Shown here one piece after another: positions 27,275 to 36,546 of a stretch of 64,000 bases of DNA. The notes beneath the pieces were generated by a model. It made no database searches, was not told the origin of the DNA, and saw only the letters and a list, made by a program, of their open reading frames with translations. The translations under genes and the position numbers were made by a program. Each line of letters begins with the position of its first letter. The stretch's first letter is position 1. This stretch comes from Pseudomonadota bacterium (GTDB taxonomy: Bacteria; Pseudomonadota; Gammaproteobacteria; Burkholderiales; Rhodocyclaceae): assembly GCA_018262095.1 (NCBI GenBank), contig JAGTRW010000014.1, positions 1 to 64,000 on the forward strand. Reading direction: 5' to 3'.

Positions 27275-27829
27275 GGGTTTGACTCCTGTGGTTTGTGATG
27301 AACTGATTCAAGCTTCGCTGAATTCGCCATTACTTATATGTCGGCCATCTGCAGAACGCGCTTTTGTGGCCCCCCGACGTCCTAGCAAAGCACAACTCGT
27401 TCCCGAATAGATCGCTGCCCAACATATTCGACAAGCCATTGAAACAACGGGCTATTGGCGGACAGCCAGAGCTGCGCCCAGGCGTTCAGCCGTGCAGGTT
27501 TCCAGAATCGCCGGCGCGGCGCGGATGGAAATCCGCACGCCATGGCCAGGCAAGTTCAGCGCTCCGGGAGTCTTGCGGCGAGCGGCCGGGACGTCGCGCC
27601 AGCTGCGCGACGCAGCTTTCGCTCGGACTGACGTGCGGCCACCACAGGATGCGTCAGGCGAGGTTGGCATCGCTGCCGTGGACGTCAGTAGGCACGGGCC
27701 TTCCCGAGCATCGCGCGGGAGCATGAGCGGGTGACGCGCCAGAGCCGGGCTGGCCAGGCCGCACGCCGAGACGGCGGCGCTCGTCGCCAGTCAGCGCATC
27801 GCGCTGGACACGCAAGCCGCGTGCGCCGG
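27275..27829. other. Intergenic region upstream of the TAXI operon, no credible gene
   Basis: About 555 nt. The promoter of the TAXI operon should lie here. I looked for a sigma-54 -24/-12 element because DctD is sigma-54 dependent, and found only weak GG-N10-GC matches near 27350-27370. A minus-strand open frame (27452-27724) is Arg/Ala-rich and may be a gene remnant, but no family could be named. Confidence 0.45.
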
Positions 27830-28036
27830 CTAAGCGCCTTTGATCGCGTCGTCCCTGATCTTCTGCAACTGGACGCGCGCTTGATGCAGCAGCTCGTTGA
27901 GCTCCCTGACGCCGGCATAGGCGTCGCCGTGCGTTTCGTCGGCCAGCCGGCGGCCCATTTCCTGGACGACGATCAGCAGGTCGGATAATTCGTCGATCGT
28001 TTCCCGCCGTTCACCTTCAATCGTTCCGTCTAACAT
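27830..28036 (-). CDS. Small helical hypothetical protein
   Basis: A 68-aa acidic, probably coiled-coil protein (MLDGTIEGERRETIDELSD ... ELLHQARVQLQKIRDDAIKGA) with no hydrophobic segment. ATG 28036 follows a GAGGGG ribosome-site-like stretch; the frame is open upstream, but that part is less protein-like. It lies between the TAXI operon and the Nudix gene. I do not recognise the family; the heptad-like spacing of Leu/Ile/Val supports a real helix. Confidence 0.55.
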   Translation of the reverse strand: MLDGTIEGERRETIDELSDLLIVVQEMGRRLADETHGDAYAGVRELNELLHQARVQLQKIRDDAIKGA

Positions 28037-28155
28037 GGCGATCCCCTCGGTCAGTGTCTGCGTACGCGGTGTCCTTAAATTCGGCGATGCTTTGTCACGC
28101 CCCCAGCGTAGCACGTCAGCGCCCCGCCACTCCAGCCCTCTTCAGCGCCCGGCGC

Positions 28156-28719
28156 CTACCAGCCGCAGCGCAGCACTTTCTCGGCCCAGAACAAGGTGGT
28201 GATGGTCTTGGCGTCGGTGATCTCGCCGTCGCGAACGGCCTGCACGGCGTCGTCGAGGCTCAGGTTGAAGACGTCGAGCAATTCGCCGTGGTCGAGCTGC
28301 TGCCCGCCCGCATCAAGCTGCAGACCGCGCGCCAGGAAGATCTCGATGCGCTCGTTCGAATAGCCGACGCAGGGGTGCATCACCCCGAGATAGCGCCACT
28401 CGCCGGCGCGGTAGCCGGTCTCCTCAAGTAACTCGCGCTTGGCCGTCTGCAGGATTTCTTCTCCCGGATCGATCTTGCCGGCGGGAAGCTCGAGCAGCGT
28501 TCGTTGCAGCGGGTAACGATACTGCCGCTCGAAAATCAGCTCGCCGCTGTCGAGCAGCGGAATGACGACCACCGCGCCCTGATGGACGACGTATTCGCGC
28601 GTCGCTTCGCTGCCGTCGGGCAGCCGGACGCGGTCGAGGCGAACTTCGAGAAGCTTGCCGTCGAACATCTGCGTGCTGTCGATCTGTTGCTCGTACAAAT
28701 GCGCGTGCTGATCTTTCAT
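28156..28719 (-). CDS. Nudix hydrolase, ADP-ribose pyrophosphatase type
   Basis: A 187-aa cytosolic enzyme. The Nudix box is complete (PAGKIDPGEEILQTAKRELL followed by EETGY; G, E, REL.EE.G all present). The region before it (REYVVHQGAVVVIPLL, FERQYRYP) and the segment after it (GVMHPCVGYSNERIEIFLA) match the ADP-ribose pyrophosphatase/GDP-mannose hydrolase branch, which splits ADP-ribose into AMP and ribose 5-phosphate. ATG 28719 gives the normal N-terminus; the longer open frame upstream is a shadow of nuoN. It lies downstream of the nuo terminator. Confidence 0.9.
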   Translation of the reverse strand: MKDQHAHLYEQQIDSTQMFDGKLLEVRLDRVRLPDGSEATREYVVHQGAVVVIPLLDSGELIFERQYRYPLQRTLLELPAGKIDPGEEILQTAKRELLEETGYRAGEWRYLGVMHPCVGYSNERIEIFLARGLQLDAGGQQLDHGELLDVFNLSLDDAVQAVRDGEITDAKTITTLFWAEKVLRCGW

Positions 28720-28730
28720 ACCCGACCCCC

Positions 28731-28760
28731 AAAAGAAAACGCCCCGACCGGCGGGGCGTT
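28731..28760 (-). terminator. Rho-independent terminator of the nuo operon
   Basis: On the minus strand the stem AACGCCCC/GGGGCGTT with a short GCCGGTC loop is followed by TTTTCTTTT. It lies 22 nt after the nuoN stop and just before the Nudix start, separating the two transcripts. Confidence 0.88.
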
Positions 28761-28781
28761 GATCGCTACAAAACCAATGGA

Positions 28782-30272
28782 CTACAGCGAGCGCAGCAGC
28801 GCCACTGCGCACAGCGACATCAGCGTCTGCGGGAAGATGCCGATCGCGGCGACGGCCAGACCGTTGGCCGAGAGCAGCAGCTTGACGTCGAACGTCGCGT
28901 CGATGCGGTGGGCGTTGGCCGGTGGCGGCTCGAAGTACATCACCTTGACGACGCGCAGGTAGTAATACGCGCCGACCAAGGAAAAGAAGACGGCGGCGAT
29001 CGCCAGCCACAGGTAACCGGCGGCGACGACCGCCTGCAGCACCGAGAACTTGGCGAAAAAGCCGACGAAGAACGGCACGCCGGCCATCGAAAACATCATC
29101 ATCATCATCATCGCGGCAAACCACGGGCTGCGCTTGTTGAGCCCGGCGAAGTCGGAAATCTCGTCCGACTCGAAGCCGGCGCGCGAGAGCAGCATGATCA
29201 TGCCGAAGGTGCCGGCGCTGGTCAGCACGTAGGTGATGACGTAGAACATCGACGAGCTGTAGGCGTTGATCGCGTAGCGCGCATCGCCGCCGATGACACC
29301 GGTGATCAGGCCGAGCAGCATGAAGCCCATGTGCGAGATCGCCGAATAGGCGAGCATGCGCTTGAGATTGGTCTGCGCGATCGCGCCGAAGTTGCCGATC
29401 GCCATCGACAGCACCGAGAGAATCATCAGCATCGCCTGCCAGTCGGCCGAGGCGACGATCAGGCCATTGACCAGCATGCGGATGACGATGGCGAAGGCGG
29501 CGAGCTTGGGCGCACTGCCGATGAACAGCGTCACCGCGGTCGGCGCGCCGTGATAGACGTCGGGAATCCACATGTGGAAGGGAACGACGCCGAGCTTGAA
29601 GCCGATACCGGCAACCAGGAAGACGATGCCGAAACCGAGGATGGTCTTGTTCGCCTGACCGTCAAACAGGCGCTCGGCGACCGCCGAAATATCGAGCGTT
29701 CCGGTCGCGCCGTAGATCATCGACATGCCGTAGAGCAGCAGACCCGAAGCGAGCGCGCCGAGGACGAAATACTTCATCGCCGCTTCGGTCGAAGCGACCG
29801 AGTCGCGGTTGAGCGCGACCATCGCGTAGAGCGCCAGCGACAAGAGCTCGATCCCGATGTAGATGGTCAGGAAATGATTGGCCGAAATCATCACCATCAT
29901 TCCCAGCGTCGCGAACAGCGTCAGCGTGTAGAACTCGCCCTTGGCCATGTCGGGGCGCGCCTGGACGTAAGCGCGCGAGTAGAAGAGGACGACCATCACC
30001 GTGACGTAGAGCAGCTCCTTGAGCAGATCGCCCATCAGATCGCCGACGAACATGTTGTTGAACGTGTAGAAGGTCTGCCCGGTGCTGGTCAGCGCCGTCG
30101 CCACGATCGCCCCGACCAGCGTCAGCTGGGTCAACACGAAGGTCGTGGTGCGCTTCTTGTCCTTGACGAACAGGTCGACGATCATGATCAGACAGGTCAT
30201 CGCCAGCAGGAAGATCTCCGCAACGGCGAGGCGGAGATCAGGCGGTACAAATTGCATTTCGGCAAGCGTCAT
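28782..30272 (-). CDS. nuoN: NADH-quinone oxidoreductase subunit N
   Basis: A 496-aa membrane subunit of complex I, an antiporter-like proton channel of the ND2 type with about 14 membrane segments. It contains the conserved Lys-bearing segments around [21 protein letters not shown] and [23 protein letters not shown] 30272 ([12 protein letters not shown]) is preferred over an upstream in-frame TTG. It is the last gene of the operon, just before the terminator. Confidence 0.95.
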   Translation of the reverse strand: MTLAEMQFVPPDLRLAVAEIFLLAMTCLIMIVDLFVKDKKRTTTFVLTQLTLVGAIVATALTSTGQTFYTFNNMFVGDLMGDLLKELLYVTVMVVLFYSRAYVQARPDMAKGEFYTLTLFATLGMMVMISANHFLTIYIGIELLSLALYAMVALNRDSVASTEAAMKYFVLGALASGLLLYGMSMIYGATGTLDISAVAERLFDGQANKTILGFGIVFLVAGIGFKLGVVPFHMWIPDVYHGAPTAVTLFIGSAPKLAAFAIVIRMLVNGLIVASADWQAMLMILSVLSMAIGNFGAIAQTNLKRMLAYSAISHMGFMLLGLITGVIGGDARYAINAYSSSMFYVITYVLTSAGTFGMIMLLSRAGFESDEISDFAGLNKRSPWFAAMMMMMMFSMAGVPFFVGFFAKFSVLQAVVAAGYLWLAIAAVFFSLVGAYYYLRVVKVMYFEPPPANAHRIDATFDVKLLLSANGLAVAAIGIFPQTLMSLCAVALLRSL

Positions 30273-30284
30273 AGCGGATACCAA

Positions 30285-31805
30285 TTATAGGATCTTGCTT
30301 ACGGCGATGTGACGCAGCAGCTCATTGACCGAACTGTGCATGACTTCCGTGAAGGGGAGCGGGTAAAGGCCCATGCCCAGTGCGCAAACGGCGAGCAGCG
30401 CCAGAATCAGGAACTCGCGGCCGTTGATGTCGGTGAGCTCGGCGACATGGTGATTGGCGACGGCACCGAAGACCACGCGCTTGTACATCCACAGCGTATA
30501 GGCGGCACCGACGATCAGCGTCGTCGCTGCCGTGAAGCCGACCCAGAAGTTGAACTTGACCGCCGCCATGATGATCATGAACTCGCCGACGAAGCCCGAA
30601 GTCGCCGGCAGCGCGGCGTTGGCCATGGCGAACAGCATGAAGAACGCGGCGAACTTGGGCATGGTGTTGACCACCCCGCCGTAGTCGGCAATCTTGCGCG
30701 AATGGACTCGGTCGTACATCACGCCGATGCAGTAGAACATCGCGCCGGCGACGAAACCGTGCGAAACCATCTGCATCAGCGCCCCTTCGACGCCAAGCAC
30801 ACTGCCGGCGCCCAGTGCACCGGCCTCGGTCGGCGCGCCGAACATGAAGAAGCCGAGCGTCACGAAACCCATGTGCGCGATCGACGAGTAGGCGACCAGC
30901 TTTTTCATGTCTTCCTGGACCAATGCCACCAAGCCGATATAGACGATGGCGATCAGCGACAGCGCGACCATCAGTCCCGAGAGTTCATGCGCGGCGTCGG
31001 GCGCGATCGGCAGCGAAAACCGCAGGAAGCCGTAGGCGCCGAGCTTCAGAGCGATCGCCGCAAGAACGATCGAGCCGCCGGTCGGCGCTTCGACGTGCGC
31101 GTCGGGCAGCCAGGTATGCACCGGCCACATCGGCACCTTGACTGCGAAGGCGATCAAGGACGCGAGGAAGATCCACATCTGCGCGACCATCGGGATCGGC
31201 ATCTTGTGCCAGTCGAGAATCGAGAAGCTGCCGCCCGACTGGACGAAGAGATAGATCAGCGAGATCAGGAACAGCAATGATCCCATCAGCGTAAACAGGA
31301 AGAACTTGAACGCCGCATAGACGCGCCGCGGTCCGCCCCAGACACCGATGATCAGGTACAGAGGAATCAGCGACGCTTCGAAGAAGACGTAGAACAGCAT
31401 CGCATCGAGCGACGCGAAGATGCCGTTGAGCAGCCCCGACATGATCAGGAAAGCGGCGTTGTACTGCGCCACCCGGCTGCTGATCACCTGCCAGCCGGCG
31501 AGAACGACGATCACCGTGATGAAACTGTTGAGGATCAGGAACAGCATCGAGATGCCGTCGACGCCCAGGCTGTAGTTGATGTTGAAACGCGGAATCCACG
31601 GCGACAGCTCGACGAACTGCATCGCCGGCGTCGTCACGTCAAAACCGGTGTAAAGCGGAATGGTGACCAGCAGTCCGGCCAGCGAACCGAGCAAGGCGAG
31701 CATCCGCGCCAAGGGCGCATTGCGATCCGACCCGGTGGCCAGCACGATCAGGCCGGCGAGGATCGGAACCCAGATGGCGTAGGAGAGAAGCGGTGTACCT
31801 GACAT
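30285..31805 (-). CDS. nuoM: NADH-quinone oxidoreductase subunit M
   Basis: A 506-aa ND4-type antiporter-like subunit of complex I. Visible motifs are SLGVDGISMLFLILNSF near the N-terminus, KVPMWPVHTWLPDAHVEAPT with the conserved Lys, KKLVAYSSIAHMGFVTLG, and the broken-helix region MVSHGFVAGAMFYCIG. It pumps protons in the membrane arm. Gaps to nuoL and nuoN are short (25 and 12 nt). Confidence 0.96.
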   Translation of the reverse strand: MSGTPLLSYAIWVPILAGLIVLATGSDRNAPLARMLALLGSLAGLLVTIPLYTGFDVTTPAMQFVELSPWIPRFNINYSLGVDGISMLFLILNSFITVIVVLAGWQVISSRVAQYNAAFLIMSGLLNGIFASLDAMLFYVFFEASLIPLYLIIGVWGGPRRVYAAFKFFLFTLMGSLLFLISLIYLFVQSGGSFSILDWHKMPIPMVAQMWIFLASLIAFAVKVPMWPVHTWLPDAHVEAPTGGSIVLAAIALKLGAYGFLRFSLPIAPDAAHELSGLMVALSLIAIVYIGLVALVQEDMKKLVAYSSIAHMGFVTLGFFMFGAPTEAGALGAGSVLGVEGALMQMVSHGFVAGAMFYCIGVMYDRVHSRKIADYGGVVNTMPKFAAFFMLFAMANAALPATSGFVGEFMIIMAAVKFNFWVGFTAATTLIVGAAYTLWMYKRVVFGAVANHHVAELTDINGREFLILALLAVCALGMGLYPLPFTEVMHSSVNELLRHIAVSKIL

Positions 31806-31830
31806 ATCGTTCCCAGTCTCTTAATACAGT

Positions 31831-33915
31831 TCAGGCGCGCATGAGCCAGAATGAAAGCAGCGCACAGACACCAAAAATCATCGTGAAGGCGTAGTGATAG
31901 ATGTGGCCCGACTGGAAAAGACGCGCCAGCATCGAGATGAGTCCAACCACCCGCACGGCGCCGCCGACGATCAACCCGTCGATCACCCCTTCGTCGCCGC
32001 CCTTCCACAAGCCGCGGCCGAGCAGGCGAGCGCCGCCGCACACCACCACCTCGTTGAACTTGTCGAAGTAGTACTTGTTTTCAAGCAAAGTATTGAGCGG
32101 ACCGCAAGCCGCCTTGATCGCCGTCGGAATCGACGGACGCTTGAGATAGAAGAACCACGACAGCACGACGCCGGCCAAGGCCAGCCAGAACACCGGCGAA
32201 GTCGCGGCGTGCATGGCCATGGCGAAGGCGCCGTGGAACTCGCTGGCCAGCTCTTCCATCACCGGATGCGCTTCGTGGTTGATATAGATCGCGCCCTTGA
32301 AGAAATCGCCGTAGAGCATCGGCTCGATGGTGAGGTAGCCGATCACCACCGACGGGATCGCCAGCAACACCAGCGGCAGCGTCACCACCCACGGCGTTTC
32401 GTGCGGCTTTTGTCCCGGCGCCAGGCCGTGATGTTCTTCATGCACCGCGTGCGCATCATCGGCTGCGTGATGATCGTCGTGCGCGGCGTCATGTGCAGCA
32501 GCGTCATGCTTGGCATGCGCGTCGTGAGTCGCCTCATGCGCCTTGCCGAAGCGCTCCTCGCCGTGGAAGACCAGGAAGTACATGCGGAAAGAATAGAACG
32601 CGGTGATGAAGACGCCGGCCATCACCGAGAAATAGGCGAAGCCCGAGCCGGTGATGTGCGACAGCGAAACCGCTTCGATGATCGAGTCCTTCGAGTAGAA
32701 ACCGGCGAAGAACGGCGTTCCGATCAGCGCCAGCGAGCCGATCAGCGAGGTGATCCAGGTGATCGGCATGTACTTGCGCAGGCCGCCCATGTTGCGGATG
32801 TCCTGGTCGTGGTGCATGCCGATGATCACCGAACCGGCGCCGAGGAACAGCAGCGCCTTGAAGAAAGCGTGCGTCATCAGGTGGAAGATCGCCACCGAAT
32901 ACGCCGAGGCGCCGAGCGCGACGGTCATGTAGCCGAGCTGCGAGAGCGTCGAATAGGCCACGACGCGCTTGATGTCGTTTTGGATGACGCCCAGGAAGCC
33001 CATGAACAGCGCGGTGATCGAACCGATGATGATGACGAACGACAAGGCCGTATCGGAAAGCTCGAAGAGCGGCGACATACGCGCGACCATGAAGATGCCG
33101 GCGGTGACCATGGTCGCCGCGTGGATCAGCGCCGAGATCGGCGTCGGGCCTTCCATCGAATCGGGCAGCCAGACGTGCAACGGAACCTGTGCCGACTTGC
33201 CCATGGCGCCGACGAACAGCAGAATGCAGGTGGCGCTCATCAGCGACACCGCGGTGCAGTCGGCGCCGAACAGCGAGATCGTCGCGTCGGCGAGCGCCGG
33301 GGCGTTTTCGAAAACGGTCTTGTAATCGAGCGAGCCGAAGTTGGCGAGCACTAGGCCGATGCCGAGCAGGAAGCCGAAGTCGCCGACGCGGTTGACCAGG
33401 AAGGCCTTCATATTGGCCAGGATCGCCGTCGGCCGCGTGTACCAGAAACCGATCAACAGGTAGGAGATCAGGCCGACCGCCTCCCAGCCGAAGAACAGCT
33501 GAACGAAGTTGTTGCTCATCACCAACATCAGCATCGAGAAGGTGAACAAGGCAATGTAGCTGAAGAAGCGGTTGTAGCCCGCGTCGTCCTGCATGTAGCC
33601 GATGGTGTAGATATGCACCATCAGGGAAACGAAGGTGACGACCAGCATCATGGTGACCGTCAATTGGTCGATCAGGAAGCCGACCTCGAAAGTGTAGTCG
33701 CCCGATGCCAGCCACTGATAGACGGAGCCGTTGAAGGTGTTGCCGGCGCGCACGTCGAGGAAGATGAAGAGCGAGGCGACAAAGGCGATGGCGACGCCCG
33801 AAATCGCCGCGGTGTGCGCTACCCAACGCGGTATCACGCGGCAGAAAAGGCCGGCGATCGCCGCCCCGACCAGGGGCGCCAGCGGAACCAGCAGGTAGAG
33901 TGATTGCATTTCCAT
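31831..33915 (-). CDS. nuoL: NADH-quinone oxidoreductase subunit L with His/Asp-rich loop
   Basis: A 694-aa ND5-type subunit, the distal proton pump, which carries the long lateral helix at its C-terminus. Core motifs: KSAQVPLHVWLPDSMEGPTP with catalytic Lys, HAATMVTAGIFMVAR, and KRVVAYSTLSQLGYMTVALG. An insertion at about residues 458-500 is very rich in His, Asp and Ala (HDAHAKHDAAAHDAAHDDHH...) before APGQKPHE. Many betaproteobacterial NuoL proteins carry something similar, but this one is long enough to bind metal. It starts at ATG 33915 (MEMQSL); 33909 is also possible. One base separates it from nuoK. Confidence 0.96.
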   Translation of the reverse strand: MEMQSLYLLVPLAPLVGAAIAGLFCRVIPRWVAHTAAISGVAIAFVASLFIFLDVRAGNTFNGSVYQWLASGDYTFEVGFLIDQLTVTMMLVVTFVSLMVHIYTIGYMQDDAGYNRFFSYIALFTFSMLMLVMSNNFVQLFFGWEAVGLISYLLIGFWYTRPTAILANMKAFLVNRVGDFGFLLGIGLVLANFGSLDYKTVFENAPALADATISLFGADCTAVSLMSATCILLFVGAMGKSAQVPLHVWLPDSMEGPTPISALIHAATMVTAGIFMVARMSPLFELSDTALSFVIIIGSITALFMGFLGVIQNDIKRVVAYSTLSQLGYMTVALGASAYSVAIFHLMTHAFFKALLFLGAGSVIIGMHHDQDIRNMGGLRKYMPITWITSLIGSLALIGTPFFAGFYSKDSIIEAVSLSHITGSGFAYFSVMAGVFITAFYSFRMYFLVFHGEERFGKAHEATHDAHAKHDAAAHDAAHDDHHAADDAHAVHEEHHGLAPGQKPHETPWVVTLPLVLLAIPSVVIGYLTIEPMLYGDFFKGAIYINHEAHPVMEELASEFHGAFAMAMHAATSPVFWLALAGVVLSWFFYLKRPSIPTAIKAACGPLNTLLENKYYFDKFNEVVVCGGARLLGRGLWKGGDEGVIDGLIVGGAVRVVGLISMLARLFQSGHIYHYAFTMIFGVCALLSFWLMRA

Positions 33916-33916
33916 G

Positions 33917-34222
33917 TTAACCCTTCAGGCTGTCCAGATCATCCACGTGGATGGTCTTCAGGTTACGGAACAGCACGACGAGAATCGCCAGACCGATCGC
34001 CGATTCGGCGGCAGCAACGGTCAGAATGAAGAAGACGAAAATCTGTCCGGCCAGGTCCTGCATGTAATGCGAAAAGGCGATGAAGTTCATGTTCACCGCG
34101 AGCAGCATCAGTTCGATCGACATCAGGATGATGATCAGATTCTTCCGGTTGAGGAAGATGCCGACGATACTGATGGCAAACAGAATCGCGCCTAATACCA
34201 AAAAATGGGACAGTGTAAGCAA
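33917..34222 (-). CDS. nuoK: NADH-quinone oxidoreductase subunit K (TTG start)
   Basis: A 101-aa, three-helix membrane subunit (ND4L type), exactly the usual length. It has the conserved Glu residues within [17 protein letters not shown] and the [10 protein letters not shown] segment, which form part of the proton path. I chose TTG 34222 because GGGAGG lies five bases upstream and the family N-terminus ([14 protein letters not shown]) begins there; the frame continues upstream without family similarity. Confidence 0.93.
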   Translation of the reverse strand: MLTLSHFLVLGAILFAISIVGIFLNRKNLIIILMSIELMLLAVNMNFIAFSHYMQDLAGQIFVFFILTVAAAESAIGLAILVVLFRNLKTIHVDDLDSLKG

Positions 34223-34320
34223 GGTGCCTCCCTGATTCCTTCTACAAATGGCAGCGCCAGGCGGTGCCACGTCGTGTTCTTGATTCTTGATTACTCATCA
34301 ACCTACCCGAGCCAGCGACT

Positions 34321-34923
34321 TCAGTCGCGCGACTCGGCAGGCATCTTCAACACCCGCACGCGATCCTTGGCCTTGACGAAAACCTGCTGCCCGGGACTGA
34401 CCGACTTGGTCTTGCGCTTGCCGCGCAGCGTCAGCGCCGCGGCGGCGACGATGCCGACCAGCAGGATCACCGAAGCGAGTTCGAACGGATAGACGTAATC
34501 GGTAAAGAGCACGCGGCCGACCGCCTTGACGTTGCTGTAGTCGCCAGGCGTCTGCGGCACATTGCTCTCGAACAGGTCGTAGAAGCTGCCGACCAGCACC
34601 AGGCTCATCTCGGCGGCCATCAGCAGCGCGACGACCGCGCCCAGCGGCAGGTAGCTCCAGAAGCCTTCGCGCAAGCGGTCGAGGTTGATGTCGAGCATCA
34701 TCACGACGAACAGGAAAAGCACCATCACCGCACCGACATAGACGAGCACCAGCGCGATCGCCAGGAATTCGGCCTGCAACAGGATCCACACGCCGCTCGC
34801 GCTGAAGAACGCGAGCACCAGATGCAGCGCGGCGTGCACCGGGTTGCGCAGCGTCACCACGCGCAGACTGGCATAAACCAGGATGGTGGATAGGAAGTAA
34901 AAAACGAAGGTCTTGAATTCCAT
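34321..34923 (-). CDS. nuoJ: NADH-quinone oxidoreductase subunit J
   Basis: A 200-aa ND6-type membrane subunit with five hydrophobic segments and the conserved stretch LVYVGAVMVLFLFVVMML (residues ~58-75), where a pi-bulge helix gates proton transfer. The start MEFKTFVFYFLS is the family norm. It is followed by a ~98-nt gap before nuoK and preceded closely by nuoI. Confidence 0.94.
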   Translation of the reverse strand: MEFKTFVFYFLSTILVYASLRVVTLRNPVHAALHLVLAFFSASGVWILLQAEFLAIALVLVYVGAVMVLFLFVVMMLDINLDRLREGFWSYLPLGAVVALLMAAEMSLVLVGSFYDLFESNVPQTPGDYSNVKAVGRVLFTDYVYPFELASVILLVGIVAAAALTLRGKRKTKSVSPGQQVFVKAKDRVRVLKMPAESRD

Positions 34924-34937
34924 CGTATCGGCGCCTG

Positions 34938-35426
34938 TTAGCGGTATTTCGCGTCAAGTTGGCGGTCTTCGGCGATCTCTTGTTCATAGCGATCGCCGTT
35001 GGCCAGCAACATCGGCTTGGTAAAGTAAAGGTCGCCACGTTTCTCGCCGTGGTACTCGAAAACGCGGGTCTCGACGATCGCATCGACCGGGCACGCTTCC
35101 TCGCAGAAGCCGCAGAAGATGCATTTATTCAGATCGATGTCGTAGCGCGTCGTTCGCCTGGATCCGTCGTCGCGCTCGGCCGATTCGATGACGATCGCCA
35201 TCGCCGGACAAACCGCCTCGCACAGCTTGCAGGCGATGCAGCGCTCTTCGCCGTTGGGATAGCGGCGCAGCGCGTGCAGACCGCGGAAACGGAAGCTCTG
35301 CGGCGTTTTTTCCTCGGGATACTGAACGGTGATCTTGCGCGCGAACATGTGCCGCCCGGTCACCGACATTCCCTTGAACAGTTCCTTGAGCAGGAGGCTG
35401 TTGAAAATCTCTTTCATCGAACCCAT
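34938..35426 (-). CDS. nuoI: NADH-quinone oxidoreductase subunit I
   Basis: A 162-aa ferredoxin-like subunit of the complex I connecting arm. Two 4Fe-4S sites (N6a, N6b) are given by [12 protein letters not shown] and [15 protein letters not shown]. The N-terminal amphipathic part anchors it to the membrane arm. The start is ATG 35426 (MGSMKEIFN); the second Met at 35417 is an alternative. It sits 10 nt after nuoH. Confidence 0.96.
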   Translation of the reverse strand: MGSMKEIFNSLLLKELFKGMSVTGRHMFARKITVQYPEEKTPQSFRFRGLHALRRYPNGEERCIACKLCEAVCPAMAIVIESAERDDGSRRTTRYDIDLNKCIFCGFCEEACPVDAIVETRVFEYHGEKRGDLYFTKPMLLANGDRYEQEIAEDRQLDAKYR

Positions 35427-35436
35427 GACTAGCCCC

Positions 35437-36546
35437 TCACTTCCAGATATTCCAAGGCGACATCATCCAGCAACCGACAACCACCAGCCAGATAAGACAC
35501 ACGGGGATGAACACTTTCCAACCGAGCCGCATGATCTGGTCGTAGCGATAACGCGGGAAGGTGGCACGGATCCAGAAGAAGAAAAATACGAATGCGCCGA
35601 TCTTGGCGAACAACCAGAAGATGCTGTCGGGCAGGAAACTCACCGGCGACAACCAGCCGCCGAGGAACAGCGTCGAGATCAAGGTCGAGCACATCAGCAT
35701 CGCCGAGTATTCGGCGAGTTGGAAGACGGCGAAAGCCATCCCCGAATATTCGACGTGGTAGCCGACGATTTCCGATTCGCCTTCGGCCATGTCGAACGGC
35801 GCGCGGTTGGTTTCGGCGACGCTCGAGACGACATAAACGACAAACATCGGCAGCAGGCACAGCCAGTTCCAGGAGAGGAAAGTCAGCCCCATGTCGGCGA
35901 AACGCCCCTGCCCCTGCGCCTTGACGATGTCGCCGAGATTCAGGCTGTTGGAGACCATCACCACGACGACCAGCGCGAGACCCATCGCGACTTCGTAAGA
36001 GATCAACTGCGCGGCCGAACGCATGCCGCCGAGAAACGCATACTTGGAGTTCGATGCCCAACCGGCCAGGATGATGCCATAGACGCCCATCGACGTCACC
36101 GCAAGGATGTAGAGCAGGCTGGCATTGACGTTGGCGACGATCATCACGTCGTTGAACGGGATCACCGCCCAGGCGACCAAAGCGGGTCCGAAGGCGAGCA
36201 CCGGCGCGAGCAGAAAAACGACCTGGTCGGCGCCGCTCGGGATCACGACTTCCTTGAGCATCAGCTTGAGGCCGTCGGCCAGCGGCTGGATCAGCCCCCA
36301 CGGACCGACGCGGTTCGGGCCGATGCGCACCTGCATCCAGCCAATCACCTTGCGTTCCCAGAACGTCGTGTAGGCGACGATGCCGAGCAGCGGCAGAATG
36401 ATCAGCATGACCTTGATCACCGTCCACACCACGGTCACGATATCCGGCCACAGCGCGCCGAAGAAGTCCTGCCCCAACTGCATCAGCATGTTGAAATACG
36501 GGATCAGAAAGCCCGGCAGCAGTTGCTGCAGCGTCTCAACCATCAT
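35437..36546 (-). CDS. nuoH: NADH-quinone oxidoreductase subunit H
   Basis: A 369-aa ND1-type membrane subunit with about eight to nine segments that forms the quinone-binding cavity. Motifs: [30 protein letters not shown], and [20 protein letters not shown], all highly conserved at the quinone channel. Its start overlaps the nuoG stop by 4 bases. Confidence 0.96.
   Translation of the reverse strand: MMVETLQQLLPGFLIPYFNMLMQLGQDFFGALWPDIVTVVWTVIKVMLIILPLLGIVAYTTFWERKVIGWMQVRIGPNRVGPWGLIQPLADGLKLMLKEVVIPSGADQVVFLLAPVLAFGPALVAWAVIPFNDVMIVANVNASLLYILAVTSMGVYGIILAGWASNSKYAFLGGMRSAAQLISYEVAMGLALVVVVMVSNSLNLGDIVKAQGQGRFADMGLTFLSWNWLCLLPMFVVYVVSSVAETNRAPFDMAEGESEIVGYHVEYSGMAFAVFQLAEYSAMLMCSTLISTLFLGGWLSPVSFLPDSIFWLFAKIGAFVFFFFWIRATFPRYRYDQIMRLGWKVFIPVCLIWLVVVGCWMMSPWNIWK

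Noticed and set aside
27340-27375. Possible sigma-54 -24/-12 promoter upstream of the TAXI gene
   Set aside because: Only a minimal GG-N10-GC match; the conserved TGGCA and TTGC parts are missing.
28720-29571. Long N-terminal extension of the Nudix frame
   Set aside because: It runs through the nuo terminator and antisense-frame nuoN sequence; the Nudix family start at 28719 is clear.
31894-33354. 486-aa plus-strand open frame
   Set aside because: Antisense to nuoL; His/Arg/Asp-rich shadow. Similar long antisense frames over nuoM, nuoN, nuoG, ftsH and carB were dropped for the same reason.
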